A stretch of 64,000 bases of DNA from Adineta steineri (lineage: Eukaryota > Rotifera > Eurotatoria > Adinetida > Adinetidae). The first letter of the stretch is position 1. The number at the start of each line of letters is the position of its first letter. Positions 24,975 to 36,180 of the stretch are shown here, in pieces. The position numbers and the translations under genes were made by a program. The stretch covers positions 1 to 64,000 of the forward strand of contig CAJNOI010000063.1 of assembly GCA_905250115.1 (NCBI GenBank), given 5' to 3'. The notes below the pieces were generated by a model. The model was not told where the DNA came from. It did no database searches and saw nothing but the letters and a program-made list of their open reading frames with translations.

Positions 24975-27444
24975 TGCACATCTAGAATAAGAAGAAGAAG
25001 AAAATTTCGTTTTTTAAAAATGAATAGAAATGGACGATGGCCTAGGTCGATTCATGTGAATGTGTCTGTCGACCTTTGCATAGAACGAAAAATGCTTTCG
25101 TTCATCGTTTGTTCGTACGGTCAAACCTGCCGGGAGAAAAGAGAAGAACAAAAAAAGAAAAATAAACCTTGAAGAAGACAAAAAAGAATTATGATTGGCT
25201 CAAGTACTGACGAGACTGTCAAATATCGTTTGTATACTCTACACTCTAAATATTGTGAATGAACGTCTGACTATAATCATCTGACAGAGAATACTGAAAA
25301 TTAATATTCTAAAAAAAAATGAATTTAACAAGTCTGTTCTTTTTTTTCTTCTCTTTCCCTCTCTCTCTGTGTCTCTCTCTCCACCTTTTTTATATGTATT
25401 TTGGCATTCTATATATATGAAATGACCGCAATCATTCAAACGTACTGAACAATTCTCTCTCCCTCTCTCTCTCTCTCTCGTTCTCGCTTCTTCTATTCTT
25501 TTCGAACGTATGAAACCGCAAAGAAATGAAAATCGACCGCATCATTATATATGCACGAAAAGAAAAAGACATCTACACACACCTTCGTATTTAAAAAAAA
25601 GTGATGACGAGAGCGAAGAGAAAAACTTATGATGCAAACAAGAAAATGAAAAAAAGAAGGATGAGAATCGAAGCAATTGGCTCAGATTTCAAACATCTAA
25701 GTATCATTGATAAAGACAAAGGTCGTAAAAATCTGGACGATGAAGGTTAAGATGAGATGTTCTCAAGAGAGAAAATTAAAATCGAACAATTCTATTTACT
25801 CAGACAATTGTATACATTATGATGTAAAATTTTTTGACAAAAAAATGATGTCCTTGCATTTTGAAAATTTCATTTTCATGCCTCTTCTATTTTACTCGCT
25901 TTGTTCATTTGAACATAGTCTTACGAGAGTATGTATATCTTTTCGAAAATGAAAAATGTTATATATTATATATACATATATATACGAAATTGATTGTTAC
26001 TGATCGTTGATTTGTAAAATGAATAGAAAAAAACTGACGAGAATTTGATAGGTGAACACGTCCTTCCTGTTCATGTACAATAATAATGGATATGATGGTA
26101 AATAGCATCTAGAATGTCAAGTAATAGGTACTGGTGGTAGTGAACGATACGCTAGTAAAAATAACAAACGTGAGAATAAATGAGAAGACAGTTTGTGATG
26201 TAAAAAAAAAAAGAGCGAAATCTATTGTTTACTTTCAATTTTTTGATGAGCCTTAAATAATACAATATGAATAGTTTTACTAACCCTAATCGATCTATTC
26301 ACTTACACATTTACAAACTCACCTTTTTCTTTGTATAATAATGTACAAATTGTATCGTTTTTTTTTCTCTCTATATTATTTCATGACTCAACACGTTTAG
26401 AATTTTACTGTCACCATCTGTGACAACATATCTCAGCCGGTTTTTATGATTAAGTATGTAAAAAGAAGAAGAAGAAGAAGACGAGAAAAAAAAATGAACG
26501 GAGAAACAAGCAAAACTCATGTATAGGCTACGTGTGTATATTTAAAAAAAAGAATCAATTCAATTTTCATTCACGGCTTCACTTCAATGCTTATTTCTTT
26601 ATGCCATTTGTAGTTTATGCTAAACTAAAGCAAACTTTTATGACATCATAATGAAGGTTATCAAATGAACAAATATATATATATATATCTTTCGCTTCAT
26701 TTGTCTTATTTAAAATTGAAAGTAATAAAATCGAAACGAATTTGATGTAAAGATATGTATATATATATATATACATATATACAAACATATACACTGTGTC
26801 GATCGATCAATCACACGCGCACACGTTCAGTCATTATACTTACTCGTTCTTAACGGGATGAGTTCATCTTAGTATTTGTGTCCGACTTGTATTGTTATTG
26901 TTCAAGAGCATGATGGTCTCGCCTTATTCTCTATATATATGTACGACTACTAATGAGCGACGAAGAGAAGAAAAAGAGAACAGAAACTTTTCTTTATGTT
27001 CTACTCTCCTCCGTTATTATGCATAAAGTTCGAGCATAGGGCAATCTCTTCACTGAACGTTTATTGTACAGTGCAAAAGAAATGGAGAAGAGAAAAGAGT
27101 GCAGTCAAGTGGAGGGAACCACCTCATTCACGGTTGCTGGCACTGGTACCGCTTGAGGCATGTGGTGACCTGTCAGTGTCAGATGAAGGAGAAAAGAATG
27201 AATTATTGTAAGCCATACATAATCACAAGAATCTGTCTAATCTTGATACAGTACCATTCTGATGGCATCCATAGTACGACACATATATATATATGTACAT
27301 TTATCAAGCGAACATAAAATTTAACACAAGCATGTAATTATGCAAATGGACTTCATCTGAATCTATATATGACAAATGAACTATATTTGCTTATGAAGAA
27401 CATTTATTGACACGAAAAGAGAAAGTGTAGAAAAAAAAATGAAA
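24975..27444. other. Intergenic region upstream of cadherin, low-complexity rich
   Basis: This 2.5 kb stretch lies between the cadherin start and the homeobox stop. It has CT-rich tracts (25340-25392 and 25453-25480), (TA)n runs (26668-26690, 26757-26785), a small hairpin AACGAAAAATGCTTTCGTT near 25087, and a less AT-rich block at 27040-27200. It may contain 5' non-coding exons and promoter DNA of the cadherin gene. No coding region is supported. Confidence 0.45.
25453..25480. repeat. (CT)n microsatellite
   Basis: Near-pure CT/CCT run on the plus strand, 5' of the cadherin gene, so a GA run on the sense strand of that gene. A related, interrupted CT tract lies at 25340-25392. Confidence 0.7.
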
Positions 27445-28141
27445 TTAAAATGAACATGATTGCTGTTGTTGAAGTTGAACAATTTGATTACTTAACGAAT
27501 CGATTTGTTTTTTTAATAATTTTTGTGTTAATTTTGTTCTTGTATCACCACGACGGGAACGTGCATTATTAAACCATGTATTAACTTGTGCTAATGTTAT
27601 ATTGCATTGCACAGCAAGATGATCTTTTTCCACATCTGTTGGGCGTTTATTTCTTGCATAAAATGTGTTGAGATATTCGATTGCTTCATCACTGATTCGT
27701 TTACGTGCCTATAGTATAAAATAAAGCTTGAAAAGAATATTAATTAAGAAAAAAAATCTTACACAATGAACTAATGGAGATGATGTAGTCAATTGTCTAT
27801 TTTGATCATATTTATACTGACAATTCTAGAAAATAAACAATGTTAATCTATTGAATAAATGTATATCAATGATTTACTTTAAATGATGAGATCGGTGTAC
27901 TATTTACAACTGATTGATCATAGATTGAAGATGATAACGGATCTAAGAAAAATGAGAAGAGTTATTTTGAAATTTTTAATCATCTAAAAAGCTTACATGA
28001 ATGAGAAGGAGAAAGATAGAAGGATTCATTTGAATATGGACATGATGAGAAATGCAATGAAGGTGATGAATAACCGGAATCAGAAAAAGAAAGATTTGAT
28101 GATGGTGATGATGGATAGATAAATGATGATGATTGTTGCAT
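27445..28141 (-). CDS. Divergent homeodomain protein
   Basis: DNA-binding transcription factor of 178 residues in four exons (28141-27997, 27942-27878, 27825-27763, 27708-27445) that join exactly in frame. Residues 1-48 are Ser/Pro/Tyr-rich and probably disordered. The homeodomain spans about residues 89-148, mostly in the last exon: R5, L16, aromatic 20, W48, F49, N51 and R53 are in place. Helix 3 reads QVNTWFNNARSR, with Asn at position 50 and Ala at 52. Ala52-Arg53 is typical of TALE-class proteins, but the spacing from residue 20 to W48 is that of a standard 60-residue domain, without the TALE three-residue loop extension. A short Gln-rich coiled tail (QLQQQQ) ends the protein. The class cannot be assigned; it may be a lineage-specific homeobox gene. 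Confidence 0.85.
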
Positions 28142-29330
28142 AGTTAGATTTAATCGAAAGAGAAAATGATATTTTTTATTATAAAAGTATGTTATGCTTG
28201 TCTATATACTTCGATAAATTCGCATCAATTATAAAGAGATGATAATAATTGATGTAAAGAAGGAAGAAGAAGAAGATATGATAATTTGATTGATACGATA
28301 TATCATATTAATTAACATCATGCATATCAACAGATTCATAATCACTTTTATATGATAATTAAATATTGAAACTAGTCGAAAAACCCGAATTTTTATCAAT
28401 TATTATTTGATTTCTTTTGTCAAGGTGAATTTTTAAAAGCATGATAAGAGTAGTCTCAGTTAAGAGTGTTTCTATAAATAGCTTTTTTTTTTATTCAATT
28501 CTTTACTTAACAAATAAAAAATTGCAATATTATTTTTTTTCGATGACTTTGCGCATGAAATATGTAGGCTTAAAATCAATTATGTTTTTCTTTGTTAAGT
28601 TTTACTACTACTTATTTAGAATTTGATAAAAAAAAAACTATTTTATTTTCAATGAAATAATCAATACTATTGATTTTGTTTTATAGGGATTATATGACTC
28701 GATAACAAATGAGGGCATTTGAAGTGTGTGTTTATAATATTTTATCAATATTTATAATATTTGCATATATTTGTATTCAAGTTATGCGAGGATTTAATAC
28801 GATATAAAAAATCATTTTATTACTAGTAAGAGTTGTAATAATATTTGCTAATGATTTGATCTGGTTTCGTTGACACCTCTTATACAATAGTAGTTTAGAA
28901 CACGAGATTAGAATTTTAAGATAAAATATTTAATTAAAAATGATGGTGCATTTTCAAGGAGAGCGATCTACTTTTTTTTGTTACATAATCAGAGTGTGTT
29001 ACATATGAAAATTCATTTCCCTGGTATGTATAATGTCTGTGAAATTTTTCTTCACTTATTATACTAAACAAAAATTATTTCAATTGCTCAATCAACAAAA
29101 AAGATCTTGATTGTTATGCATCAATATCAATATTATGTATATATCACGAATGAATAATTTCAGTCAAGATATTACTAACGAATTGCAACACCTACATATG
29201 TAATAGATATTACAATGACTCACTACCTTTGCACTTGATTTGATATGCTTGATTGATTTCACGTTTTATAATTACATAGAAAATACACAACATAATGATC
29301 GATCATTATTGTTGTTATTGACAGCGCAAC
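28142..29330. other. Divergent intergenic region
   Basis: AT-rich 1.2 kb between the divergent homeobox and Q-rich genes. The frame at 28441-28626 is built of Phe/Tyr/Leu/Lys codons from AT-rich DNA and is not supported. No other feature is seen. Confidence 0.4.
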
Positions 29331-30140
29331 ATGGGACTCTTTCGAAAACTTAAGAAATTTAGTAGTGCTCATATATCACCATTATCATCAAATGGTAAAC
29401 ATCAAATAGGAGATGAAGATTCATCATTTAATCTTGATTATGGCCCTTTACCACGAAGTTTTTTTGATGCAGTCAATGGTGCTCGAGAACAGCATGGTTA
29501 TGAAGCACTTCCTGTTCTCCCCCCTCGTAAACCGAAGCATAGAAGAGATAAAAATTTTATGAATCAAAATGTAAGACCTGAATTTGGTGGATTCAATCAA
29601 AATCGACGTGCTTCTAATGAACAAGGATTTGATCGTTCCGCTCGACGTGATTCATTTGAGCAATTTCAACATCCTTTACCAGGTACTCCAGTTAAGTATC
29701 GTCGACGACCAATTTCACCTCAACTATTACAGCCAAGTGCCTCTTCTCCAGCTTTTGTTGGTCAACATCCGGTACCTGCTTCTCCTGATATGCTCCGCCT
29801 TCATCAACAACAGGTACAACAAGCAAAGCAGCAAGCACGACATTTTATGAGGCAGCAGCAAAAACAACAACAGCTACAACAGCAACATATACAACAACAA
29901 CAATTACTACAACAACAGCAACAGCAACATATACAGCAACAACAATTACTACAACAACAGCAGCAGCAGCAACATATACCACAACATCATCCACAGTTCG
30001 ATAGAATGGTGCAGCCTCAGGCTCAATTTTATCCTCAATTTCAACATCCTCTCTACCCATCGATGTACCCTAATGTAAATATGCCAAATTGGTTTATGAT
30101 GCCACAACCGCAACAACAACGTATGTATCCATTCTTTTAG
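29331..30140 (+). CDS. Q/H-rich low-complexity protein, function unknown
   Basis: Intronless frame of 269 residues. The N-terminus MGLFRKLKKF is short, basic and amphipathic and could touch membranes, but it lacks the Ser/Thr at position 6 expected for N-myristoylation. Residues 30-160 are basic and proline-containing with PVLPPRKPKHRR, a possible SH3-binding and nuclear-localisation-like stretch. From about residue 160 the protein is Gln/His-rich, with a block HIQQQQLLQQQQQ repeated twice, and ends in a Pro/Met/Tyr/Phe-rich segment. This composition is prion-like and suits condensate or RNA-granule proteins, but no domain is recognisable. Codon pattern and the defined charge in the first 150 residues support a real gene. 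Confidence 0.7.
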   Translation: MGLFRKLKKFSSAHISPLSSNGKHQIGDEDSSFNLDYGPLPRSFFDAVNGAREQHGYEALPVLPPRKPKHRRDKNFMNQNVRPEFGGFNQNRRASNEQGFDRSARRDSFEQFQHPLPGTPVKYRRRPISPQLLQPSASSPAFVGQHPVPASPDMLRLHQQQVQQAKQQARHFMRQQQKQQQLQQQHIQQQQLLQQQQQQHIQQQQLLQQQQQQQHIPQHHPQFDRMVQPQAQFYPQFQHPLYPSMYPNVNMPNWFMMPQPQQQRMYPFF

Positions 30141-30601
30141 ATGTCCTCTTTCTATATTTTAAAACATACTCGATTTTTCATTTTTTGCAAGTAAATTAAC
30201 CCTGTATTCAATTCACATTTTTGTATCAAATAAGAGATAATATGATTTTTTTTGTACTGAAGAATATTAGTGAAGATAGTAATTAATGGATTTATTTTTA
30301 TTGTAATTATCTTATATTTTTTTTTTGAAAAATAAATATCATAACAAAATCATTTACAACTTTATTTTTATTTTCGCTTATAAACTCAATGAACCGTGTA
30401 TCCATGTCATCATAATTTTACATCATCTAGGTAAATAACTGTTACAAATTATTATCAAAAAACAACTAATTGAATGTGTTATAGAAAGGTAATTATATAA
30501 AATCAATTAGTAGAATGTTCACAATCTTTTTTGTTTATTTATCATTCAAAGCAAAAACAAACGCTAAAACATCAAGCTTTAATCATATGGAAATTTGTCT
30601 T
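30141..30601. other. Convergent spacer
   Basis: AT-rich 461 bp between the Q-rich gene and DAD1 with several AATAAA signals (for example near 30330). Nothing else is recognised. Confidence 0.4.
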
Positions 30602-30998
30602 TTAACCAATAAAATTCATTACAACTAAATGTAAAATAATATGAGCAAAGACAAAATCAGCAAATGCTCGTTCCGGTGTAACATTAAATGTTGATTGATT
30701 CGCTTTATTTAATTGAATACGTAAGCTTGCTAAAAAGACACAAGAGAAAGTTATTTATTACGAAATTTTAAACTGTTTTACCAGCTAAAATAAAACATCC
30801 AACAGTTGAAATAAAACCCGAAAGAAATGAATTAAATGGAAATGTACCAACGAGTAAACAATAAGCAAATTGAATAATTCCCGTTAGTAAAACATAAACT
30901 AAATAAGCATCAATTAATTTTAATTTTTTCGGTGTACTAATTTGATATTCTTCATTGAGTTTACGTAAAATTCCTACAACTTGTCCTAATTGACTCAT
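30602..30998 (-). CDS. DAD1: DAD1, oligosaccharyltransferase subunit
   Basis: Small membrane subunit of the ER oligosaccharyltransferase, which transfers the lipid-linked glycan to Asn of nascent proteins. Two exons (30998-30782 and 30729-30602) give 114 residues, against 113 in human DAD1. The family core is present: [32 protein letters not shown], then after the intron [16 protein letters not shown] and the C-terminal [10 protein letters not shown]. Three membrane helices are visible. The start at 30998 was chosen over an in-frame upstream Met because it gives the family's length and because acceptor-like TTTAG sites lie 24-30 nt upstream. It is the third gene of the run SLC35B4-SEC13-DAD1, 154 bp after the SEC13 stop. 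Confidence 0.97.
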
Positions 30999-31021
30999 AG
31001 TTATTTTTTTTTGAGATAAAT

Positions 31022-31046
31022 CTAAAACTAAACAAACCAAAAAAAG
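31022..31046 (-). promoter_or_regulatory. Candidate trans-splice acceptor upstream of DAD1
   Basis: On the minus strand a CTCTTTTTTT-GGTTTGTTTAG-TTTTAG stretch ends 24-30 nt before the DAD1 Met. It has a pyrimidine tract and AG like the cis introns here, but there is no coding exon between it and the SEC13 gene, so it fits a spliced-leader acceptor. Trans-splicing is established in bdelloids; its use here is inferred. Confidence 0.4.
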
Positions 31047-31152
31047 AGAGAAATTTTATTTTCCGTATATGGTTTTTTTTTTTCTGCACAAAAAAATTTT
31101 AGCTAAAAGAAAAGAATAACAATAAGAGATTAAACATCTATGTAAATGTTAT

Positions 31153-32519
31153 TTATGTTGCCATTACTGGAATATTTCCAGATTCACCTGTTGTACTTTC
31201 CATTGTACTATTAATTGATGGTGATCCTGTGCTTGTTGATGATGTTTGTGGAGTTGTTAAACATTGATATTTACCATCAAGACCAAGTTTCCATAAGCTA
31301 ACTTTATCTGCTGCAGCAACAGCAAGTATATCACCTGTTAATGACCAACTAACACTCCATACATCATTAAAATGTGTACCAATTGTAATACATTCCCAAT
31401 TATTTGATAAACGTGTATCACGTGTAAATACATACACATTACCATCTTGTGAACAACTAGCAATTTTATCTTTATGAAAACTAAATGTGGGTGCCCAAGC
31501 AACATCGCGTACCCAATCATTATGTTGATCAAGATGAGTTTCTTCGACCCATCCATCATCTTGTTCTCTAAACAAGAAATAATGATTTTAATACACAAAA
31601 AAAATTTAATAACTTACTTCCATATACGAATTAAACAATCACAGCCACCTGAAACAAAACGTTTAACAGGTTCACCTGTTGTTCCTTGAACACCTGCATC
31701 ATCACTTGATTGAGGAAGAACAGCTGGTGCCCAACTAAGTGCATTAACACCAGGCTAAGAAGAAAAAGAATTCAAATAGATCAAAAATATTCATTACATA
31801 GAAAATTAACTAACTGGATGACAATCAGGAACTTTTCTTGTAGTCCATTTACCATCACCTAGAAAGCAAAAGATTTCTCTTTAAAAAAAATTTTATAAAA
31901 ATAGGTTCTTACCAGTTGAACTAAGAATCGATATTGAACCATCCGAACTTCCACATGCTAACATCAGACCATATTCATATGGAGCCCAAGCAACTGTATT
32001 AACTAAAATTATCGTTCAGTTTAATTTCGAAACTAATAGAATAGAATATTTCTTACCAGAAGATGTATGTCGTTCATGTTCATATATGACTGAATATTGC
32101 GTAGCACCAGTTGGATTCGATTGTGGTGGTAGTCCAGTTGGTGTTGTCTCTTTCCATATTAATACTTTTCTATCATATGAACAAGATGCTAGTAAACTGC
32201 CAAATGTTGGATGTGACCATGATAACTGCCAAACAGGACCTTCATGCCTTTAAAAAATCATAAATTTATTATTATTTAACTTAGTAGATAATTCTTACCC
32301 TTTTAATTCAGCTATCAAACGTTGTTGGCTATTGGAAACATCAAATATTTTTATACTTTTATCTGATGAACATGTAGCTAAGCGTATACCATAATAATCT
32401 AATTGAGCATCATGCTAAAATAATTTCAACAATCTGTATTTTCTTCCAAATAAATAATAAAAAAATTTACATACAATAATTTCTTCATGACCAGTATCAA
32501 TTGCATTGATTTGAGTCAT
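31153..32519 (-). CDS. SEC13: SEC13, WD40 subunit of COPII coat and nuclear pore
   Basis: Beta-propeller protein that pairs with SEC31 in the outer COPII coat of ER-to-Golgi vesicles and also sits in the nuclear pore Y complex and SEA/GATOR2. Seven exons (32519-32475, 32414-32299, 32247-32057, 32002-31913, 31858-31815, 31754-31618, 31567-31153) join to 345 residues. It opens with the SEC13 hallmark of a [16 protein letters not shown] stretch followed by [13 protein letters not shown]. Six WD repeats follow, including [35 protein letters not shown] and [20 protein letters not shown]. The tail after the propeller is a Ser/Thr-rich extension of about 45 residues, longer than usual. Its start lies only 69 bp downstream of the SLC35B4 stop. 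Confidence 0.96.
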
Positions 32520-32549
32520 TCTTTTCAATAATAATAATTAATACAAAAT

Positions 32550-32567
32550 CTACAAATAAAAAAGGGT
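32550..32567 (-). promoter_or_regulatory. Candidate trans-splice acceptor upstream of SEC13
   Basis: The minus strand reads CCCTTTTTTATTTGTAG, ending 30 nt before the SEC13 Met and about 38 nt after the SLC35B4 stop. No room exists for an ordinary promoter plus 5' exon. It fits an intercistronic spliced-leader acceptor; this is inference. Confidence 0.4.
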
Positions 32568-32588
32568 CAGTAAATAAATATTTTTTTT

Positions 32589-33900
32589 CTAATCTACATG
32601 GTCGTTTATTGGTCTTCGAAAAAAACGAATAATTTCATTGTGAATATTACTAAATAGAAATGTTCCTAGAAAAACTGATGCTGTACCAATCCAATGATTG
32701 AATGTAAATTCATTTTGAAAATAAATTATTGAAAAAAGTAGACTAACAAATTTTCGTAATGTTATTACTAATGTCACAATTAATGATGGACATTCTGTTG
32801 TCAATATAAATACAGATCTAATACAAAAATATTGTGTCAAGACATTACAAAATAAATACGCCCACATTATTGGAACACCAACATTAGAAAAAATAGGTAG
32901 CCAAGCTAAAATAAAGAATGATATCAATAGGAAAACAGAATTTAAAGATTTACTTGATTGATTAAATAATTGAGCATGCTGATAAATATCTTTTCCAACC
33001 AGTGCAAATAATGGTAAAGGTAACAGATGCTAAAAACAAAAAAATAAGAATCGAAATAAAGAAAAAAAGGTTTGTTTACTGAATAGAATAGTGCTTCTTG
33101 AGGATGTTTACCATATTTTGCATAAATTGTTTCTTGATAAATACCCATTAATGCCGAAACAAGTAGAGCAAAAACTAACATACAAATACCTATAGTCCAT
33201 CGGAAAACATCTGGTTCTGTTTGATCAATTTTGATATTATTTGCTGACTTTTGTTTGTTCAATGATTGACTTGAAGCATATGTTGCTAAAATAATTCCAA
33301 ATGTAATTAAAACTACTGAAAGAATTTCACGAAATTTATATCTTGAAATAAAATAAAAAATGAATTCTATATTCTTATCAGTTCATTCTTATCTATGCAT
33401 ACCTTTTCTTCAATATAATCATGCCCAAAATAAGATTCGCAATTAATGAGCCCTAAAAACAAAACGTCATTTATCAAAAAATAAGTCTGTAGAAATTTTT
33501 ACTGATCGAAATATCATATGTAATGGCATTGGTATATTGAAATTCAATGCATAATTATTAATAACACTAACTAAGAAAAACATTAATACCAATATTCCAT
33601 AATTTCTATAAAAAAATTTGACGAAAATTTATTTTTTTTAATTGAAATCTATACTTGAGTGGAACATGTCGTTGTACTCCACCCCATTGATAATAATTAA
33701 TGCAACCTTCAATGGCAATAAAGAGAAATTGTGCAAATGTTATAATATTTCCACTTCCTGGATATGGTCTATTAAATAAATGATAGTTTTTTTTGAGAAA
33801 AAAAGTACTTAAATATATACCTAACAATAAATTCCAGAAATATAACATTTGAACAACAACCTAGAAAGATGAGAGCTATCGTTTGTATGACACGATTCAT
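32589..33900 (-). CDS. SLC35B4: SLC35B4-type UDP-xylose / UDP-GlcNAc transporter
   Basis: Multi-pass nucleotide-sugar transporter of the Golgi/ER membrane, supplying activated sugars to glycosyltransferases. The start at 33900 gives an N-terminus (IALIFLGCCSNVIFLE) that matches the animal family, where GCCSNVIFLE is conserved. Exon 1 is 33900-33821 and exon 2 is 33768-33655, then further short exons down to the stop at 32589. Conserved segments include GSGNIITFAQFLFIAIEG, NNYALNFNIPMPLHMIFRSG, ALLVSALMGIYQETIY, GKHPQEALFY and RSVFILTTECPSL followed by TLRKFVSLLFSIIYFQN. About ten membrane helices are visible. It shares a 198-bp divergent promoter with ICA1 and heads the run leading to SEC13 and DAD1. 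Confidence 0.94.
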
Positions 33901-34098
33901 CTTTGTGTTGTCGGTTTTAAAAATATCTATATGGATGACGTGTTATAAGAAGTTTTCATTTTTTTCACCAATGATCTCTTCATTTCATAGAGGATCAAGG
34001 AAAGAAATTCATTGGTTAAAAGAAAAATCTCGACATATTATATTGATGTTGATAAATCATCATCAATTATTTGACTTTTTTTTTTATTAATAGAAAGA
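33901..34098. promoter_or_regulatory. Short bidirectional promoter between SLC35B4 and ICA1
   Basis: Only 198 bp separate the two divergent start codons, so promoters and 5' ends of both genes must lie here unless 5' non-coding exons reach into the neighbouring gene. No TATA box or other factor site was convincingly identified. Confidence 0.5.
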
Positions 34099-35712
34099 AT
34101 GAGTTCGAAAAATTTTTATGATAAACATGCTGAACATCAAGATAATACAAGTATGGGTAAATTACGTTCAAAATATTGGACAACAAAACAGCTTGTTATG
34201 AAAAAACTTGGTAGAGAAGAAGATGAATTTGTTATTGCATCAGATGCAGATGTCGATGCTAAACTTGAATTATTATATGCTGTTAGACAATCATGCCATG
34301 ATTTACTTCGTGTAAATTTAGATTTCTTTTTAATTCATTAAATCGATTGTGTTATTTTATTTATATAGGTTATGGAAAGTTATCAAACAAATGTTCTCTT
34401 TCTTTCGCATGAAGAAACAGACATGGCACGTTTTTTAAAAGATTATGCTCAAATGGATAAAACTCGAGCTGGAAAAATGATGGCAAGTGTATCGAAAGTT
34501 CTTGCTTATACAGCACATCAACGTTTAGCATTACGTCAACCATTACTTCGTTTACATAATGAAATCGAAACATTTCGTCATCGTGCAGTAACAGATACAA
34601 TGTCAACAGTGAAACGAATGGAAACAGCAAGAACAGAATATCGTGGAAGTATATTATGGTTAAAAGATGCATCGGTACAACTTGATCCAGAAAAACAATT
34701 AGAAAAATTTCGTCGAGTACAAAGTCAAGTAAAAACAACTAAAACTGAATATGATCGATTAAAATCTGATGTTCTACAAAAAATTGATTTATTAACAGCT
34801 AGTCGATGGTAATAAAAGAATTTTTGTTTTAGAAAAAAAATAAATCTATTTATTTTTAGTAATATGTATTCACATGCGTTAGCTACTTATCAAAAAAGTT
34901 TACTTGTCTTTTGGGAGAAAACTTCAAAAACAATGTCAGCTGTTGCTGAATCATTTAAAGGTTATCAATATTATGAATTTACTGTTATTAAAGATCTTGC
35001 TGAACCAAGTCGATTATTAGCTGAATTAAATTCGAAATCATCGATTGAAAAAACTAAAACGAAAGATGATGCACTTATTAATGTTAATGAAACAAAAAAT
35101 AATCAAAAAGAAATACAGGATCTAACGGAACCTGTTAATGCATTAATTGATATATCTGATGATCAACTTGATGATCAACTTCTTGAATTAGAAAAATTAA
35201 CAACAATTGATCGTACACCAACAACATCTGGAAATATGAAGAAAACATCAACTAGTGATGATAATCTTGTTGAATTAGCAGATACAATTGCTGAACATGA
35301 CAAACTATTTTCTGATCTACTTTCATCATCATCATCATCAACAACAACAGGAAATACGACTACAGATCTTCTTGGATCAAATGATAATAATAGTTTTGAT
35401 GCTCATTGGACAGCAGCATTTGGTAATACTTCAAATCAACAACAGATACCTAATATTCCTACAGAATCTTCTGCATCCAATAATAGTTTTCTTCCATCAT
35501 CACTTCTTAGTGAATTATTAACTTCAATGAATAAAAATAATAAACCAACAGTTCAACCATCACCATCATCAAATCCTAAACCAAAACCTATAGCAACAAC
35601 AAAAACTTCCGATAAATCAAATTGGTTAAATCTATTTGCTGAACTTGATCCAATACAAAATCCTGATGCTATTGGAAAAACAGGTGGCGATGAAGCTGAT
35701 CGAAGTTGTTAA
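34099..35712 (+). CDS. ICA1: ICA1 (islet cell autoantigen 1, ICA69) BAR-domain protein
   Basis: AH/BAR-domain protein that binds curved membranes of Golgi and immature secretory granules, known in animals to pair with PICK1 and bind Rab2. Three exons (34099-34311, 34369-34808, 34860-35712) join to 501 residues. The arfaptin-homology domain (about residues 25-300) is highly conserved: YWTTKQLVMKKLG, EDEFVIASDADVDAKLEL, DKTRAGKMM, QRLALRQPL, ETFRHRAVTDT, RTEYRGSILWLKD and SFKGYQYYEF. The middle is acidic and Ser/Asn-rich. The ICA69 C-terminal signature is also kept: WTAAFG, SFLPSSLLSELL and WLNLFAELDPIQNPDAIGKT. A full-length orthologue, divergent to SLC35B4. Confidence 0.97.
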
Positions 35713-36180
35713 ATATCTTTATTCTTTTGTTCTCAAAATACATTTTCTCTAGTCATGAAGATTAATATATATAGTCTTCAAATGAATGATCTGAAAACAA
35801 ACAAAAAATAATGACATTCTTTTTTTTTTATGTATATTATTCTATTTGTTTTATTTTAAAACATTTTATTTATCGCTTTGTTTTGTCTATGAATGTATTA
35901 TGTTCATGTAACCGTTCGTTTTATTTTTTGTTGTTAAGAAAAGTATTTATCTGAAAAAAATTTATTCTCTTCAATCAAATACGTATAGAATCTGTGTTCA
36001 AAATTTTTACATTCGATAAATTAGTATCGACTTCAGTGATGGAGTTTGTGAGTCATCCATGCATATAAGTGAACCAGATGTATTGCAGCTGCTGGATCGA
36101 GATAGAAAAAACTTCATTGAGAGTATTATAAATGTTTACAAATTGTGTATCGATTCAAAATTTCACGACATGATAAGTGG

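Noticed and set aside
26757..26785. (TA)n and other AT runs as functional palindromes
   Set aside because: They are common simple repeats in this AT-rich genome and appear many times in the window.
27445..28141. TALE-class homeobox
   Set aside because: Helix 3 has Ala52-Arg53 as in TALE proteins, but counting from L16 to W48 shows no three-residue loop insertion.
29331..29360. N-myristoylation of the Q-rich protein (starts MGLFRK)
   Set aside because: Gly2 is present but position 6 is Lys, not Ser/Thr, and the +3 aromatic is unfavourable.
29845..30060. Minus-strand frame rich in Val/Ala opposite the Q-rich gene
   Set aside because: It is the mirror of the CAA/CAG repeat tract and has no independent support.
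34370..34738. Long minus-strand frame opposite ICA1 exon 2
   Set aside because: ICA1 on the plus strand is a full-length conserved protein; the antisense frame is a by-product of its codon use.
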